Source of the DNA: Dimorphilus gyrociliatus
Lineage: Eukaryota > Annelida > Polychaeta > Dinophilidae
Direction: 5' to 3'
Length of the DNA: 64,000 bases
NCBI GenBank assembly: GCA_904063045.1
Contig: CAJFCJ010000002.1
Span: forward strand, 1,168,185 to 1,232,184
Of the stretch, positions 52,101 to 64,000 are shown one piece after another. The translations under genes and the position numbers were made by a program. How positions within the stretch are numbered: position 1 is the stretch's first letter; the number at the start of each line of letters is the position of its first letter. The notes beneath the pieces were generated by a model. It was not told the origin of the DNA and searched no databases. It worked only from the letters and a program-made list of their open reading frames with translations.

Positions 52101-54198
52101 GGAACCGGGATCTGTTATTCCTGTCACTTCTATCGTGTCACGACTAAAATCTTTTCCTTGGTTAATTCGAACTTCGACTGGATTCATTCCAGTTCCATTT
52201 ACAAAGAAGTTTAGTGAATCAACAATTACCTCTCCTTTGTACAAATAGTAGGCAATTATTCTAGAACTAGGGACCATGTCTCTTGATATAGCAACAGAAA
52301 ATGTTTTCTGTTGTGATGACATTTCAAGTGAGTTTGCCGTTTGAATATTTCCACCAGACACAATTTGGTAATAGACTCGATTTACGTACGTACTTAATCT
52401 CACTGTAAACACCATATAATGATCTACAAATGGACGTTCAGTTGTTGTAGATATTTTTATATAATGATTGTTGTATGTGTAGTATTTGGAAAATATGCAC
52501 TCTACTTGATTCGAGAATCCTTGCAGGTCATAATAGGCCTGAAGAGTAATAAATCGTGCATCGGATTCTGCTATGAAAGTATAAGAGACTATTCCATCGT
52601 CTCGAACGACTAGTTTCTCCTCTTCCAATGCAGTCGTTTTTATTCCGTTGTTAACAGATCTCTGCACTGTAACTTGTCGTCGATTTCCATATAGTGGTCT
52701 TCCATCAGCATCTATCACAGCATAGTAAACGTTTACAGGGAAGCCAGGCTTAAATGTTCTTGATTTGTCACCCAGCAACTTCAATTTTACTTTGTTTTCA
52801 TAAATAACACAAACGCCATAACCAATACTTGTCAACGTCAAATGCCAATCATAAATGGTTGCAATTACATGCAATTCTTTATTGGCGATATTTCCAACCT
52901 TGGCCCGAATTTCGTCCATAAAAAAAATAAAATCACTCCTTCCATTAAACTGTTATGAAAAAAAATATGATATAATAAAAACTATAAAATAGAACGCAAC
53001 AATAACGAACGTAAAATATTGGCTTTTCTATATAGTCCCACTTATATTCCTTTCCGTCAACCAGTTTTGTTTTAGGGTCACGGATTTCTAGGCGAACTTT
53101 TCCTTGGCCTTTTGCTGGTCTACCACTAGTATGACTAAAAAAAAGCAAAAAAATGAATAATTCAAACATTTTCAATTGAAATTTTTGTTTAAACCTACTT
53201 GACTGTAATTAGTCCTGCCAATGCAAATGAATCATCCATTAAATAAAGAGGCATGCTGACATTTACAAAAAATCTAGGTGGATCTAAAGAAGGGAAAAAA
53301 TTTTAAAAATCTTTAAGGAATTTTTGTATTATTTTACATACAGTATTCCTCAACTTGAAATTCTTTCTCGTATGTTGCCCCCTCAAAGACTGTCTTTATT
53401 TTCCATACTCCATATCTAGGCTGTGCTGATAGTTGCATTTTCATATCAAGTATACCTGAAACGAATAGTTATATTTTAGTATTGTCTCTTTAAAAATATA
53501 TGACAATTTACCAGCATTTGTCTGTTGATCAAGCCAACGGCGGATTGGCATTCCTGTATTATCAAGCATGTATATGTCCATACTACCGTGAACGGGTAGT
53601 AGGTTAGGCTTCACCGGTATTATTCTGAAGTGAACTATTGGAAAATTCTTGTTAGTAATTAGTAAATACCTGCATTGAGATGACTCACCTGTTTGGCCTT
53701 GACGGTAAATAGGTTTATTGGTTTGAATGAAAACTGAGACTTGTTTCACGTCAAAAATAAGATCTGTTTCGTTCTCAAAAACGTAGCCTGCACCATAGTA
53801 AGCTTCATTAAACGCCTCGATTCTCATAGTATAATTGCCCATATCAGCATTGGTAGGCATCTTCATCTGCACCAAGCGTGTGCCCTCTTCCTCGAAGACC
53901 TCTTTAAAACGTGCAAATTCTTGGGCACCATTTTTTCGTATGTTCCCTCGAACAGTGATTGATTTTCCATACATTTTAAATATGGAAACTTGAACTTGCA
54001 CAACTTCATTTGGATAAACCTTTCTAGGGGCTAATATCATATATGTTCTGTGCATACAAATGAGTTTTAATTGTCGATCACAAAATATTTAAAAAATACA
54101 AACGCATCAGGCTGTAGCTGTTCTTGGGCATTAGCACCAAACATCAAGTAGTAAAGGATGGATAAAAGCAACATAGATAACATTCCACTTATGTTCAT
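49194..54198 (-). CDS. Macroglobulin complement-related protein (Mcr/TEP6-like), no thioester cysteine
   Basis: Member of the alpha-2-macroglobulin/complement superfamily. The signal peptide is in MNISGMLSMLLLSILYYLM. Early macroglobulin domains are in exons between 54060 and 52980 (VYPNEVVQVQVSIF; FIQTNKPIYRQGQTG). The large last exon (52949-49194) carries the rest: an LDL-receptor class A module (CNDGSCFKISERCDN), the alpha-2-macroglobulin domain, the helical thioester domain, and the receptor-binding domain. The thioester site reads KPFGAAEQN where thioester proteins have GCGEQ, so the reactive cysteine is absent. The C-terminus has a hydrophobic segment (ISILILTLLAIFLF) suggesting a membrane anchor. 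The LDLa module plus lost thioester matches Drosophila Mcr, which acts at septate junctions and in phagocytosis. About 1,500 residues. Confidence 0.88.
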
Positions 54199-54505
54199 AT
54201 CTATTTATCAAGACTATAACTAGTATTATCAGAAATGATCAAAGATAAGAGCTTGTTGTATGCTGATCTGGTTATGTCGCTTATCAAGACTACTCCAATT
54301 TTCTTTTTACCTGGCCGGCCATGACATAACACCTGAGAATTTTTATTCTGTAGAGGGCACCACCCTTTCTTTTTGACATATATTAAGTGCGAACCTAATT
54401 TTATAAAAAATATACCATTCCTCCTCACACATATTATCGACCAGACTCAGCTTTTCTAGTTAATCGAGCTCTTTTCCCTTGTAAACCAGTAAATTAACCA
54501 GAATT
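54199..54505. promoter_or_regulatory. Divergent promoter of Mcr-like and NEDD8 genes
   Basis: 307 bases. Contains a CTCF-like CTGTAGAGGGCAC (54348-54360). An open frame on the minus strand has no family features. Confidence 0.45.
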
Positions 54506-54948
<443 letters not shown>

Positions 54949-55093
54949 TTCAATTATGTTACGTTTTATTGAAAATAGGATCAATTATCGTCATGTATAG
55001 TACATTTTTACTTGTTTATATATATTTTACCCGAAAAGATCTGAAATAAACTTTCATATTGTATGTACATTTCTAAAGTTTAGTATATCAACA

Positions 55094-55106
55094 CACTAGA
55101 TGGCGA
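55094..55106 (+). promoter_or_regulatory. CTCF-like motif
   Basis: CACTAGATGGCGA, a close match to the CTCF core, between NEDD8 and SLC35B3. Confidence 0.45.
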
Positions 55107-55260
55107 AAAATAGCTCGAAATTCCAAGTAAAAGAAAATAATAAATATCTAATTATATTAAGCGTAACTTAATATTACTATTTTCAAGGGAATAGCAATAA
55201 TGCGAATATATTTAATTACTGTTATTGTATTAATACTGTATTTAAGATGACATAAACGAG

Positions 55261-55280
55261 TGACGTCATTAGTTCACGTG
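55261..55280. promoter_or_regulatory. CRE plus E-box in the SLC35B3 promoter
   Basis: A perfect TGACGTCA (55261-55268) is followed by TTCACGTG (E-box core 55275-55280), 77 bases before the start codon. Confidence 0.55.
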
Positions 55281-55356
55281 TAGGACGTCTGCTGGGAACA
55301 AAATGTCTAATCTTTAAAAAATTTCACAGTATCTCTTTAATATTGCAATAATACCA

Positions 55357-56811
55357 ATGGGTAAGTGAAGTACTAGCGCATACACACTTTCGTTAAAATT
55401 AAGTGGCGATACTAACCTTGGATTGATGTTTTAGAGGAGAAAAACAGGCCATGCCAATTACAGGAAGTGAGCATAAAAATCAAAGATGAGAGGAAGACGG
55501 AATCTAAGACCGTTGATATTGATATTGGATGCCTGAAATTAACCAACCTACCCCAATCTCAACAATTCCTAATTTTAACAATTGGAGTTATGCTGTTCTA
55601 TTTAATTTATGGTTATTTTCAAGTAATCTATTCAATAACTTGTTTCACTTATGAGATTTACATTAATTATTCATATTCCTGACGAATAGGAATTAATGTT
55701 TAGGCTAGAGGGGTTCCGGCCATATGGTTGGTATTTAACTTTAATTCAGTTTGGCTATTATTCAATATTTGGAACAATTGAATTATATTCAAAAAAGACA
55801 ACGAGAAGGAAAGTTCCTCTAAAGACATATTATTTTCTGGCATTTTTGACAGTAGCCACTATGGGTCTATCAAATTCATCACTCGGCTATTTAAACTATC
55901 CCACTCAAGTAAGTGAAGAGAATGCCACACCCCCATTTTTGTTTAAAACTTTAATTTATAATTACTTTTAGATCATATTTAAATGCTGCAAGCTCATTCC
56001 TGTCTTAATAGGTGGTATAATAATTCAAAAGAAAAAGTATACAACACTTGATTTTGCTGCTTGTGCCTGTATGAGTATTGGTCTCATCTTTTTTACTTTA
56101 GCTGATAGCAGTGTTTCACCCTCTTTTAGCCTTTACGGTATGAAAAATAACCTATAGAATTACTATATATATTTGTATTCATCTTGTATTTGCGCTTTAC
56201 TAGGTCTCATGCTCATATGCTCAGCTTTGGTTGCCGATGCAGTCATTGGAAATGTTCAGGAGAAAACAATGAAAGAGTTCTCATCAAGCAATTCGGAGAT
56301 GATACTCTATTCATATTCAATAGGCTTTGTTTATATTCTTTTTGGTCAATTGGCGACCGGACAATTTTGGAGTGCCTTCTCATTTTGCTGGCAACATCCT
56401 TTTCAAACATATGGTTATGCGCTAATCTTCTCATTTACTGGATATATAGGTCTAGTTGTTGTATTGAGCTTAGTAAAATCTTTTGGAGCGCTTATAGCTG
56501 TAACTGGTAAGTAGTTAAAGATGATATGAATATTTAAGTTTTTGTGCTTTTAGATAATTAGCTAGTAATTTTCGCATTATCTTACAGTGACTACCTGTCG
56601 GAAGGCTATTACAATTATCCTGTCGTTTATGTTCTTTACAAAACCTTTTACACCGCAATATATATGGTCGGGAATAGTTGTTGTTCTGGGTATTTACTTG
56701 AATGTCTACAGCAAGAATAGAACATCTTGGGATCGAGCATTTGTTAATTTCTATCATCGATATTTTATTAGCCGACGAAGCTTTTCAGATTCAGTTCAAA
56801 ATATTGTTTGA
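55357..56811 (+). CDS. SLC35B3: PAPS transporter of the Golgi, SLC35B3 (PAPST2)
   Basis: Nucleotide-sugar-type transporter that brings 3'-phosphoadenosine 5'-phosphosulfate into the Golgi for sulfation. The first exon holds only ATGG (55357-55360); exon 2 continues EEKNRPCQL. Strong family blocks: GWYLTLIQFGYYSIFG, LTVATMGLSNSSLGYLNYP, IFKCCKLIPVLIGG, ADAVIGNVQEKTMKE, LYSYSIGFVYILFG, SFGALIAVT|VTTCRKA, and VLGIYLNVYSKN. About ten hydrophobic segments; hydrophilic C-terminal tail. Six exons; length (about 370) matches. Confidence 0.94.
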
Positions 56812-56954
56812 ATATGAATAAGTAACCTGTATAGCACGTTTTCTCAAACGCCTGTGTCTAATATGTATTCTCTATTGAAAAGAAATATTAACATACTACT
56901 TAAATATAATAATCTTGGCCCATAGTATACAAATATTGTATTTACTCAACCCAC

Positions 56955-56983
56955 TCACATGATCAAGTTTTTAGTCACGTGAC
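56955..56983. promoter_or_regulatory. Paired E-boxes upstream of the ceramide-kinase-family gene
   Basis: TCACATGA (56955-56962) and the perfect palindrome GTCACGTGAC (56974-56983). The second is only 19 bases before the ATG, so the promoter or 5' UTR must be very compact. Confidence 0.5.
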
Positions 56984-57002
56984 AAGCGCCATTTTTCCAG
57001 CG

Positions 57003-57898
57003 ATGGCGACGGAAGAAGTTTTTGAACCTAATATCACGCCGGAACTGATCTTAAAATGTAAAAAACAACAGGTAGTATCTCTTGGCGATCGCCTAACATA
57101 CTTCTCAAAGAATTCAGGAAATAACCGTGAAAAGTAAATTTATTTAAAACTAGTTGAAGCCTATTTTCTTTATCAATTACCGGAAACAGATCTACTATTC
57201 TATATGAAGATCTGTTAGATGCAAAGATACACAAAAAAGAAGTTACGATAGGATTTATTCGACGACATAAATCGAAAAATATCTTAAAAGTAGATAAAGT
57301 ATCATTCCATGAAATTGAGGGTAGCAATGAATGCACTGAGTTTGTTGACAATGTGTTATCTCGAGCTAAAAACTATTGGCAACGTCGACCTACAAAATTG
57401 AAGGTGATAGTTAATCCTCAATCAGGAACCTTAAAAAAGGGTGAGAGAGTTTATAAAGAAGTTGTACAGCCAATCTTTGAATCAGCTCGCATTGTTTGCG
57501 AAACAGAAGGTAAGACGATTAAAAGTATACATTTGTTGTTTTTTTTTTTGCATAAGTTTAGAATTGTTTAAGTGACTCAAAGTCGAAAGCATGCCCAAGA
57601 AATTTTATCAAAGTGCTGTCTAAATGACTTCGACGGGTACGTCGATCTGATGCAGAATTTGCTTAAAGCTTTAACTTTCGCAAAGTCTTTATTTTGTTTT
57701 AATGCTAGAAAGCTAACAATCGCATAAAGTTAATAACATGCCAGTAGCAATATATATATATGTATATAATAGAATAGAAAGATTCTATTTTCATAGGCTT
57801 CTACTTGATTAGATAACTTGTAAAGTTGCACTTTTAACGTCTAGCAGTAATTTATATCTTCTTTTGTTGTTGTTTTTTTTTTCACTCTCTCATTCTCT

Positions 57899-57943
<45 letters not shown>

Positions 57944-59543
57944 TTTCAATTTTGTCAATCAGGCCATAATAGATAAAAAATATAGTTTTATACTACATTT
58001 ATTACGTACTAATTACTAATGATAGGATATTTTTAGGGTTGTATCGGTTGGTGGAGATGGTACCTTTACAGAATGTTATAATGGAATGATATTAAATCAA
58101 ATGGCCTGTGCTAAGCGTGACATTAATGATCGAAGAAGTCAACTTATTAAACCCCCTATACCAATTGGAATAATACCTTTGGGTTAGTTAATTAGGATAT
58201 TATTTAAATCATAGATAATTTGAGAAAATTTTCCCAATTGAAGGAAGCGGCCAAGGGTGCATAAAAATGGCTATCGGAAGTGTTGATGTAGTAACAGCTG
58301 CATTGCATATTGTCATCGGTAGGTACATGTACATATGCGCGTAAATTAGAGTAATGAAAAAATGATATAATTTGACTCTAATTGCGCCTTATATCCAACA
58401 GGTAAATCTTTTTCCGCAAAGGGCTACTCAGTTCACAGTGGAACGAAGCTCGTCTACTACGGGAATCTTTTGTTCGGCTACGGTTTCTATAGTGACCTAA
58501 TTGAGGAAGGAGAGAATAAACGTTGGATGGGTATTCTACGTTACGGTTTTGGTGGTACGAAGGCATTCTTTAAACATCGCTTATTCAAGGCCAAAATACG
58601 AGTTTTACCTTGGGGTTCAACGCCGAAAGATGGCGCTCTAGATTCGAATTTGAACAATGATCACGAAAAAGAATTTACTGACGAATTTTTTAGTGTAGAA
58701 ATGTATCCCTTTCTCTTTCCCCTTGTTGACCGTCAATTGGAAACCTATTCCCTTCCTCTGTGTAGTCTGTATATGCTAAGAAGTTGCTCAAGAATCGATC
58801 ATTTACAGTTGTTGGCAAAGTTAGCTAGAAAAAAGGACGATACTGTAAGTTTATAAAGAGGCAATTACGTGGGCGGTAGATAGATAATTTTTAGCTGCTA
58901 CTAACAAAAAATTTTCACACGCTTATCATTCACAAATTGTAAGATTTATATATATATATATGCAACATATTGTGGAAAGTGTAACACTGGCTAAGCTCAT
59001 TGTCTAAAAAAAAATATATACAGTATATATATTAGTATATATATTAGTATATAAATATATATATGAACACAATATACACAATATATTGTACACATGAAAA
59101 CGCGCCTGTTATGTCGAGGTAGTGGGTTGTATAGTTGACAGAAACATCAAGCATAAGGAGAACCGTACAACCTACTGGCTTTACTTAACTGAGCGTTCCC
59201 TCTTCGGTATTCATGCAATTAAACCAAAACGACTAATTATCTAATCACAATTTCATTAGCGGTAAATATATATTTATATATATATATATATAAACATTTT
59301 TCTCTTTTTTTCTTTTTACAGTACAGTTTTGATTTCGTTAAGTCTTTTGAGGCGGAAGGTTTCAGCCTCGCAATTGAGCCAGATCCAGACAATCGCGAAG
59401 AAAATAATTCCATAATCATCAATATCGATGGCGATCCATTCCCTGTTAAGAGAGAAGACGTAATCCATGTCAAAATGTACGCTGACATGATAGATATTTA
59501 CGGACCTAGCGCCAGCTGGAATGAAATAAAAGAATTGATGTAA
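57003..59543 (+). CDS. CERK: Ceramide kinase family protein (CERK/CERKL)
   Basis: Lipid kinase of the diacylglycerol-kinase fold. An N-terminal PH-like part (MATEEVFEP... to NYWQRRP) leads to the catalytic start LKVIVNPQSGTLKKGERVYKE. The nucleotide loop is VVSVGGDGTFTE, followed by IGIIPLGSGQG, TAALHIVIG and LLFGYGFYSDLIEEGENKRW, all closest to CERK and CERKL. The end (MIDIYGPSASWNEI) resembles CERKL. The region where CERK has its cysteine cluster is divergent (EMYPFLFPLVDRQLETYS) and lacks it, so ceramide kinase activity is uncertain. The intron at 57642-58036 holds a long CT repeat, and the last intron TA repeats. Confidence 0.82.
57888..57941 (+). repeat. (CT)n microsatellite in an intron
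   Basis: Polypyrimidine run of CT and TTCTCT units in a CERK-family intron, followed by about 95 bases to the acceptor. It may affect splicing but is probably a simple repeat. Confidence 0.9.
58940..59292. repeat. TA-rich repeats in the last CERK-family intron
   Basis: Several short (TA)n tracts (about 58948-58962, 59013-59062, 59268-59292), one carrying the TATACAGTATA palindrome (59017-59027). The intron is about 480 bases, long for this window. Confidence 0.8.
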
Positions 59544-60312
59544 TCATTTCAAGATTATTATCGAATAAAATAAGAAAAAGCTTAGATTTAAACATTGTTG
59601 CATGCTTCGTAAATTGATAATTATCTACTCGTCTCAGACATGCGACAAACAGCGGTCGCTCCGACAATTAGCGTTCTTACGGTAGTTGAACGTTAAGCGT
59701 TTCGGACGTCTGTCGCCCTAGTTGGCGCGCGATAAACCTTCAAGAATGGATGTCAGACAAACAACGCAATTAAAAGTTCAGACTAATTATTCCGCTCGAC
59801 GGGAAGCGTTTATTACCTAATCAGTGAGTCTGACGCCCCGGTAAAAACGACAAAAGTAAGTGTATATTTTACGCGCGTGAGTCGGCTTGAAAACAATCAG
59901 AGATGAAGCGCTCTAGGAGAAATCGCATTAGAAAATTGATTGCATTTCGCGCGCTGAAAGCACAGTAATAAAATATCTCGCTTAATCAAGGAGAAGCTTG
60001 TCTATTGACACACTGATCACGCTAGTTGCATTCTTCCACCACTTACCTCTTAATTAACGAACTAATCGCGTTTTAGAAGCAGAATAGAAAATTTAAATGT
60101 TGCGCATTTTGGCGTTTTAGTCCATTTTTGCATCAAAGCACGTAAATGATCAAGCGCTGATTGGCCCGCTTTCTCATTATGCAAGATTTTGGGCGGAGCT
60201 ATCGGAGACGTTTGCACGGTGAAAAAAGAGGAGAGAGTAATTCGTCCGTGATCTGTCTAAATGAACAGCACTTGTTGACTAGCGACGTCTTTTCTATATT
60301 TACTTATTCGCC
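59544..60312. promoter_or_regulatory. Upstream region of Bsx
   Basis: Less AT-rich than most intergenic DNA here, with many homeodomain-type cores (CTAATTA, CAATTA, TTAATTAA). Near the gene are an inverted CCAAT box (TGATTGG, 60158-60164), a POU-like ATTATGCAAG (60176-60185) and a GC box GGGCGG (60191-60196), about 120-155 bases before the ATG. This looks like a developmental promoter. Confidence 0.5.
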
Positions 60313-62039
<1,727 letters not shown>

Positions 62040-62214
62040 GAAAATAAGGAAATAGGAGAGGAAGTAGAAGAGAACTTTTACTGTTCATATAAATTGTACA
62101 GAACAATTCCCCCCATAAGACATGCATATCTATATCTTAAAATTATCCTCATATTATGTAATATACGGTGTATATGCTTATTAAATAATCTACCGTGTAC
62201 GATGGAGCATACAA

Positions 62215-62259
<45 letters not shown>

Positions 62260-64000
62260 AGATATCTCTATAGTATAAATATAGTTATATAAATATATGT
62301 ATGGTATAAACAAATACAAATATATTTAATACACTTGTTTCAAAAAAACTGTATAATCTTATTAAGAAGGGTGTAAAGTCGATTAGGGACGCTAATTAAT
62401 CGTGAGCTAAATTAATTCCTTCTTTTAACTGTGCATTGTGTACATAAATACATCTACAGGACAATGCTTAGAAGCGGAGTGGTACGATTAAATTAGCGCT
62501 TTTTGCCCGATTCGTCTTTGTTTAATTAGGGAATTTTCTGCGCGATTAAACTAATTAGGACGCGTTTTACGCGGGTGTTCCGCAAAATTACGGTCGTGTG
62601 AAACGAAATCATACATATACATATAAGCACGCAAACTTTTACATAGACATTCGCAATCGTTAATTAGACGTTCAATTACGACACCTAGCGATCGTCGTTC
62701 GAGGACGTTCGTGTCAAGTTGCGTTCGCCTCTTGAAAGGATTCGCCATTTACGGACCGGCGCCTAAGTGAAATGATAATAAATTGCCGTAAATTGGGCAA
62801 GAAGACTCTTGCTCCTTTCTAATAGTTTCTATGTAGGTATTTATAGATTGAATATTCAACTTCTTATATTCTTTCGACTTAAAGGCAGAAAAATCCTATT
62901 GCGATCGCTTAAACGAAATAAACGACAGTAGGGAAAAAATGACAAGTGTACAAACGCCTCAATCAAAGCTTCTAGTCACGCGACCGCCAAGAGCTTCTCC
63001 ATTCTCCGACAAACCTAGTTTACGCAAACTCAATTACTTCTCATCACCGCCATTCACAAAGGCAGTCGCCTACAAAAATCATGAATCGGCCAACGTTTGG
63101 GACTCATCCTCTTTCCTTGTCTTTGTACACACCGCAATTAAGTACGATTATGTTATTTAAAGCAGTAATTGCCTCGTCATTTGTGCGTTGAATTTCTCTT
63201 TGCACTTCCGAGAGAAGAAGTAGCCTTAGGGGTTTTATATATCTATAAAGCAATATATAAACATATGCAGAATGGCTCGTAGAAGAGTTTAATATGCGTA
63301 GAAATGTTAGAAAATCAAATATTACATCTTTTCCGAACGTGTTTTTAGACAATGTACCTCTTTTATTATATGCTACTTAAGTCTTTTCACAACTCGTACG
63401 AGCTTCTCAAGCGCCTTATTCTTATCTCAAGTAAAGCTCTATTCTACTTCATTGTATCTCCTCCTTTTTCTATCTTGATTCCATATAATCTACACGAGTG
63501 TAAGTGAACGTACTAATCCCGTTCAACATTAGGAAATTTACCCACTTTAATAGATCTGCGTTACCAAGTTTTTATAACAGTAATCTTTACGAATTGTATT
63601 ATGCAAACAAGCGTTTTCCCAATAGAAAAACGCAACAGAATCAATTAATTAACAATAATTAGTTAGTAAATACAGTACATATACTTATCATTATTATTAT
63701 CAAATTTGTAAAACTTTTACATTTCGCGTACACATAAACACCCACACGGACGCCATATTTGCATAAATAAAGATATACGTTTGCACTGATAAATGATCTG
63801 TATGTGTATTTAAGTTATTAATTAAACATATCACTCATGTATAATAGTGTTTTTTACATATGTACACAGATAGTTTAAATGCAAAAAATACTATACATTG
63901 TTATATATATAGATATATATATATACTAAAATAGATACTATATTACAATAGAGAATATGTAACTAAACGCATCTACAGATGCGCTATATATTAATATATA
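62040..64000. other. Gene-poor region downstream of Bsx
   Basis: About 2 kb. It has a (TA)n run at 62218-62258 and further short TA runs near 63905. The stretch 62460-62760 is richer in G+C and holds several ATTA/TAAT cores with CG-containing words, so it could be an enhancer. No confident gene; one weak ORF is listed separately. Confidence 0.4.
62939..63160 (+). CDS. Weak ORF, 73 residues
   Basis: The first 45 codons are hydrophilic and Ser/Pro/Lys-rich (TPQSKLLVTRPPRASPFSDK) and less AT-rich than the flanks, so this may be a real first exon. A possible donor was not settled. No family recognised. Confidence 0.2.
   Translation: MTSVQTPQSKLLVTRPPRASPFSDKPSLRKLNYFSSPPFTKAVAYKNHESANVWDSSSFLVFVHTAIKYDYVI

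Noticed and set aside
54201-54428. Minus-strand ORF of 75 codons between Mcr-like and NEDD8
   Set aside because: No family features and it fills the divergent promoter region.

Overview
The window is nuclear DNA from a small, AT-rich animal genome. Nearly every gene is split by short GT-AG introns, often 45-70 bases. Genes lie on both strands with gaps of a few hundred bases, and the families are animal ones: a Bsx homeobox gene, a Src-family kinase, a band 4.1 protein, a macroglobulin/complement-related protein, NASP, twinfilin and BIG-type ARFGEF. A compact-genome invertebrate, perhaps an annelid or other spiralian, fits best; the species cannot be fixed from sequence alone. There are no bacterial features, CRISPR arrays, rRNAs or convincing tRNAs.

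Layout. 1-1397 (-): part of a fibronectin type III gene running off the left edge. 1980-3775 (-) and 4441-7552 (+): two head-to-head DOMON/cytochrome b561 (FRRS1-like) genes. 8899-9390 (+): unrecognised single-exon ORF. 9496-11881 (-): NASP, sharing a short promoter region with BTF3 at 12320-13158 (+). 13288-14012 (-): REX1BD-like. 14270-15410 (-): double-PHD plus SAM protein, divergent from acetyl-CoA synthetase at 15945-19131 (+), which carries two same-length alternative exons. 19256-20755: scrambled partial copy of the band 4.1 FERM region, 1.2 kb upstream of the intact gene at 21960-29118 (+). 31169-38868 (+): BIG1/2 ARFGEF, with a SHIPPO-repeat gene nested antisense in its last intron. 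39696-41399 (+): Src/FRK kinase. 42080-54198 (-): twinfilin, RDH13-like dehydrogenase, mitochondrial uS2m, an unrecognised gene, and an Mcr-like macroglobulin. 54506-59543 (+): NEDD8, SLC35B3 and a ceramide-kinase-family gene. 60313-62039 (+): Bsx, flanked by relatively gene-poor DNA.

Most genes are unrelated housekeeping genes in a compact arrangement and do not form a pathway cluster. The most unusual points are: the two mutually exclusive-looking exons in acetyl-CoA synthetase; the two-layer mosaic duplication at the band 4.1 locus (diverged flanks around an 838-base block with no mismatch seen); NEDD8 encoded directly in its mature form; an Mcr-like protein that has lost the thioester cysteine; poly(A) signals overlapping or abutting stop codons; and repeated CTCF-like, TCACGTGAC-like and TATACAGTATA motifs in non-coding DNA. 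Exon junctions were read by eye from splice sites, phase and family similarity, so small exons may be missed or shifted.
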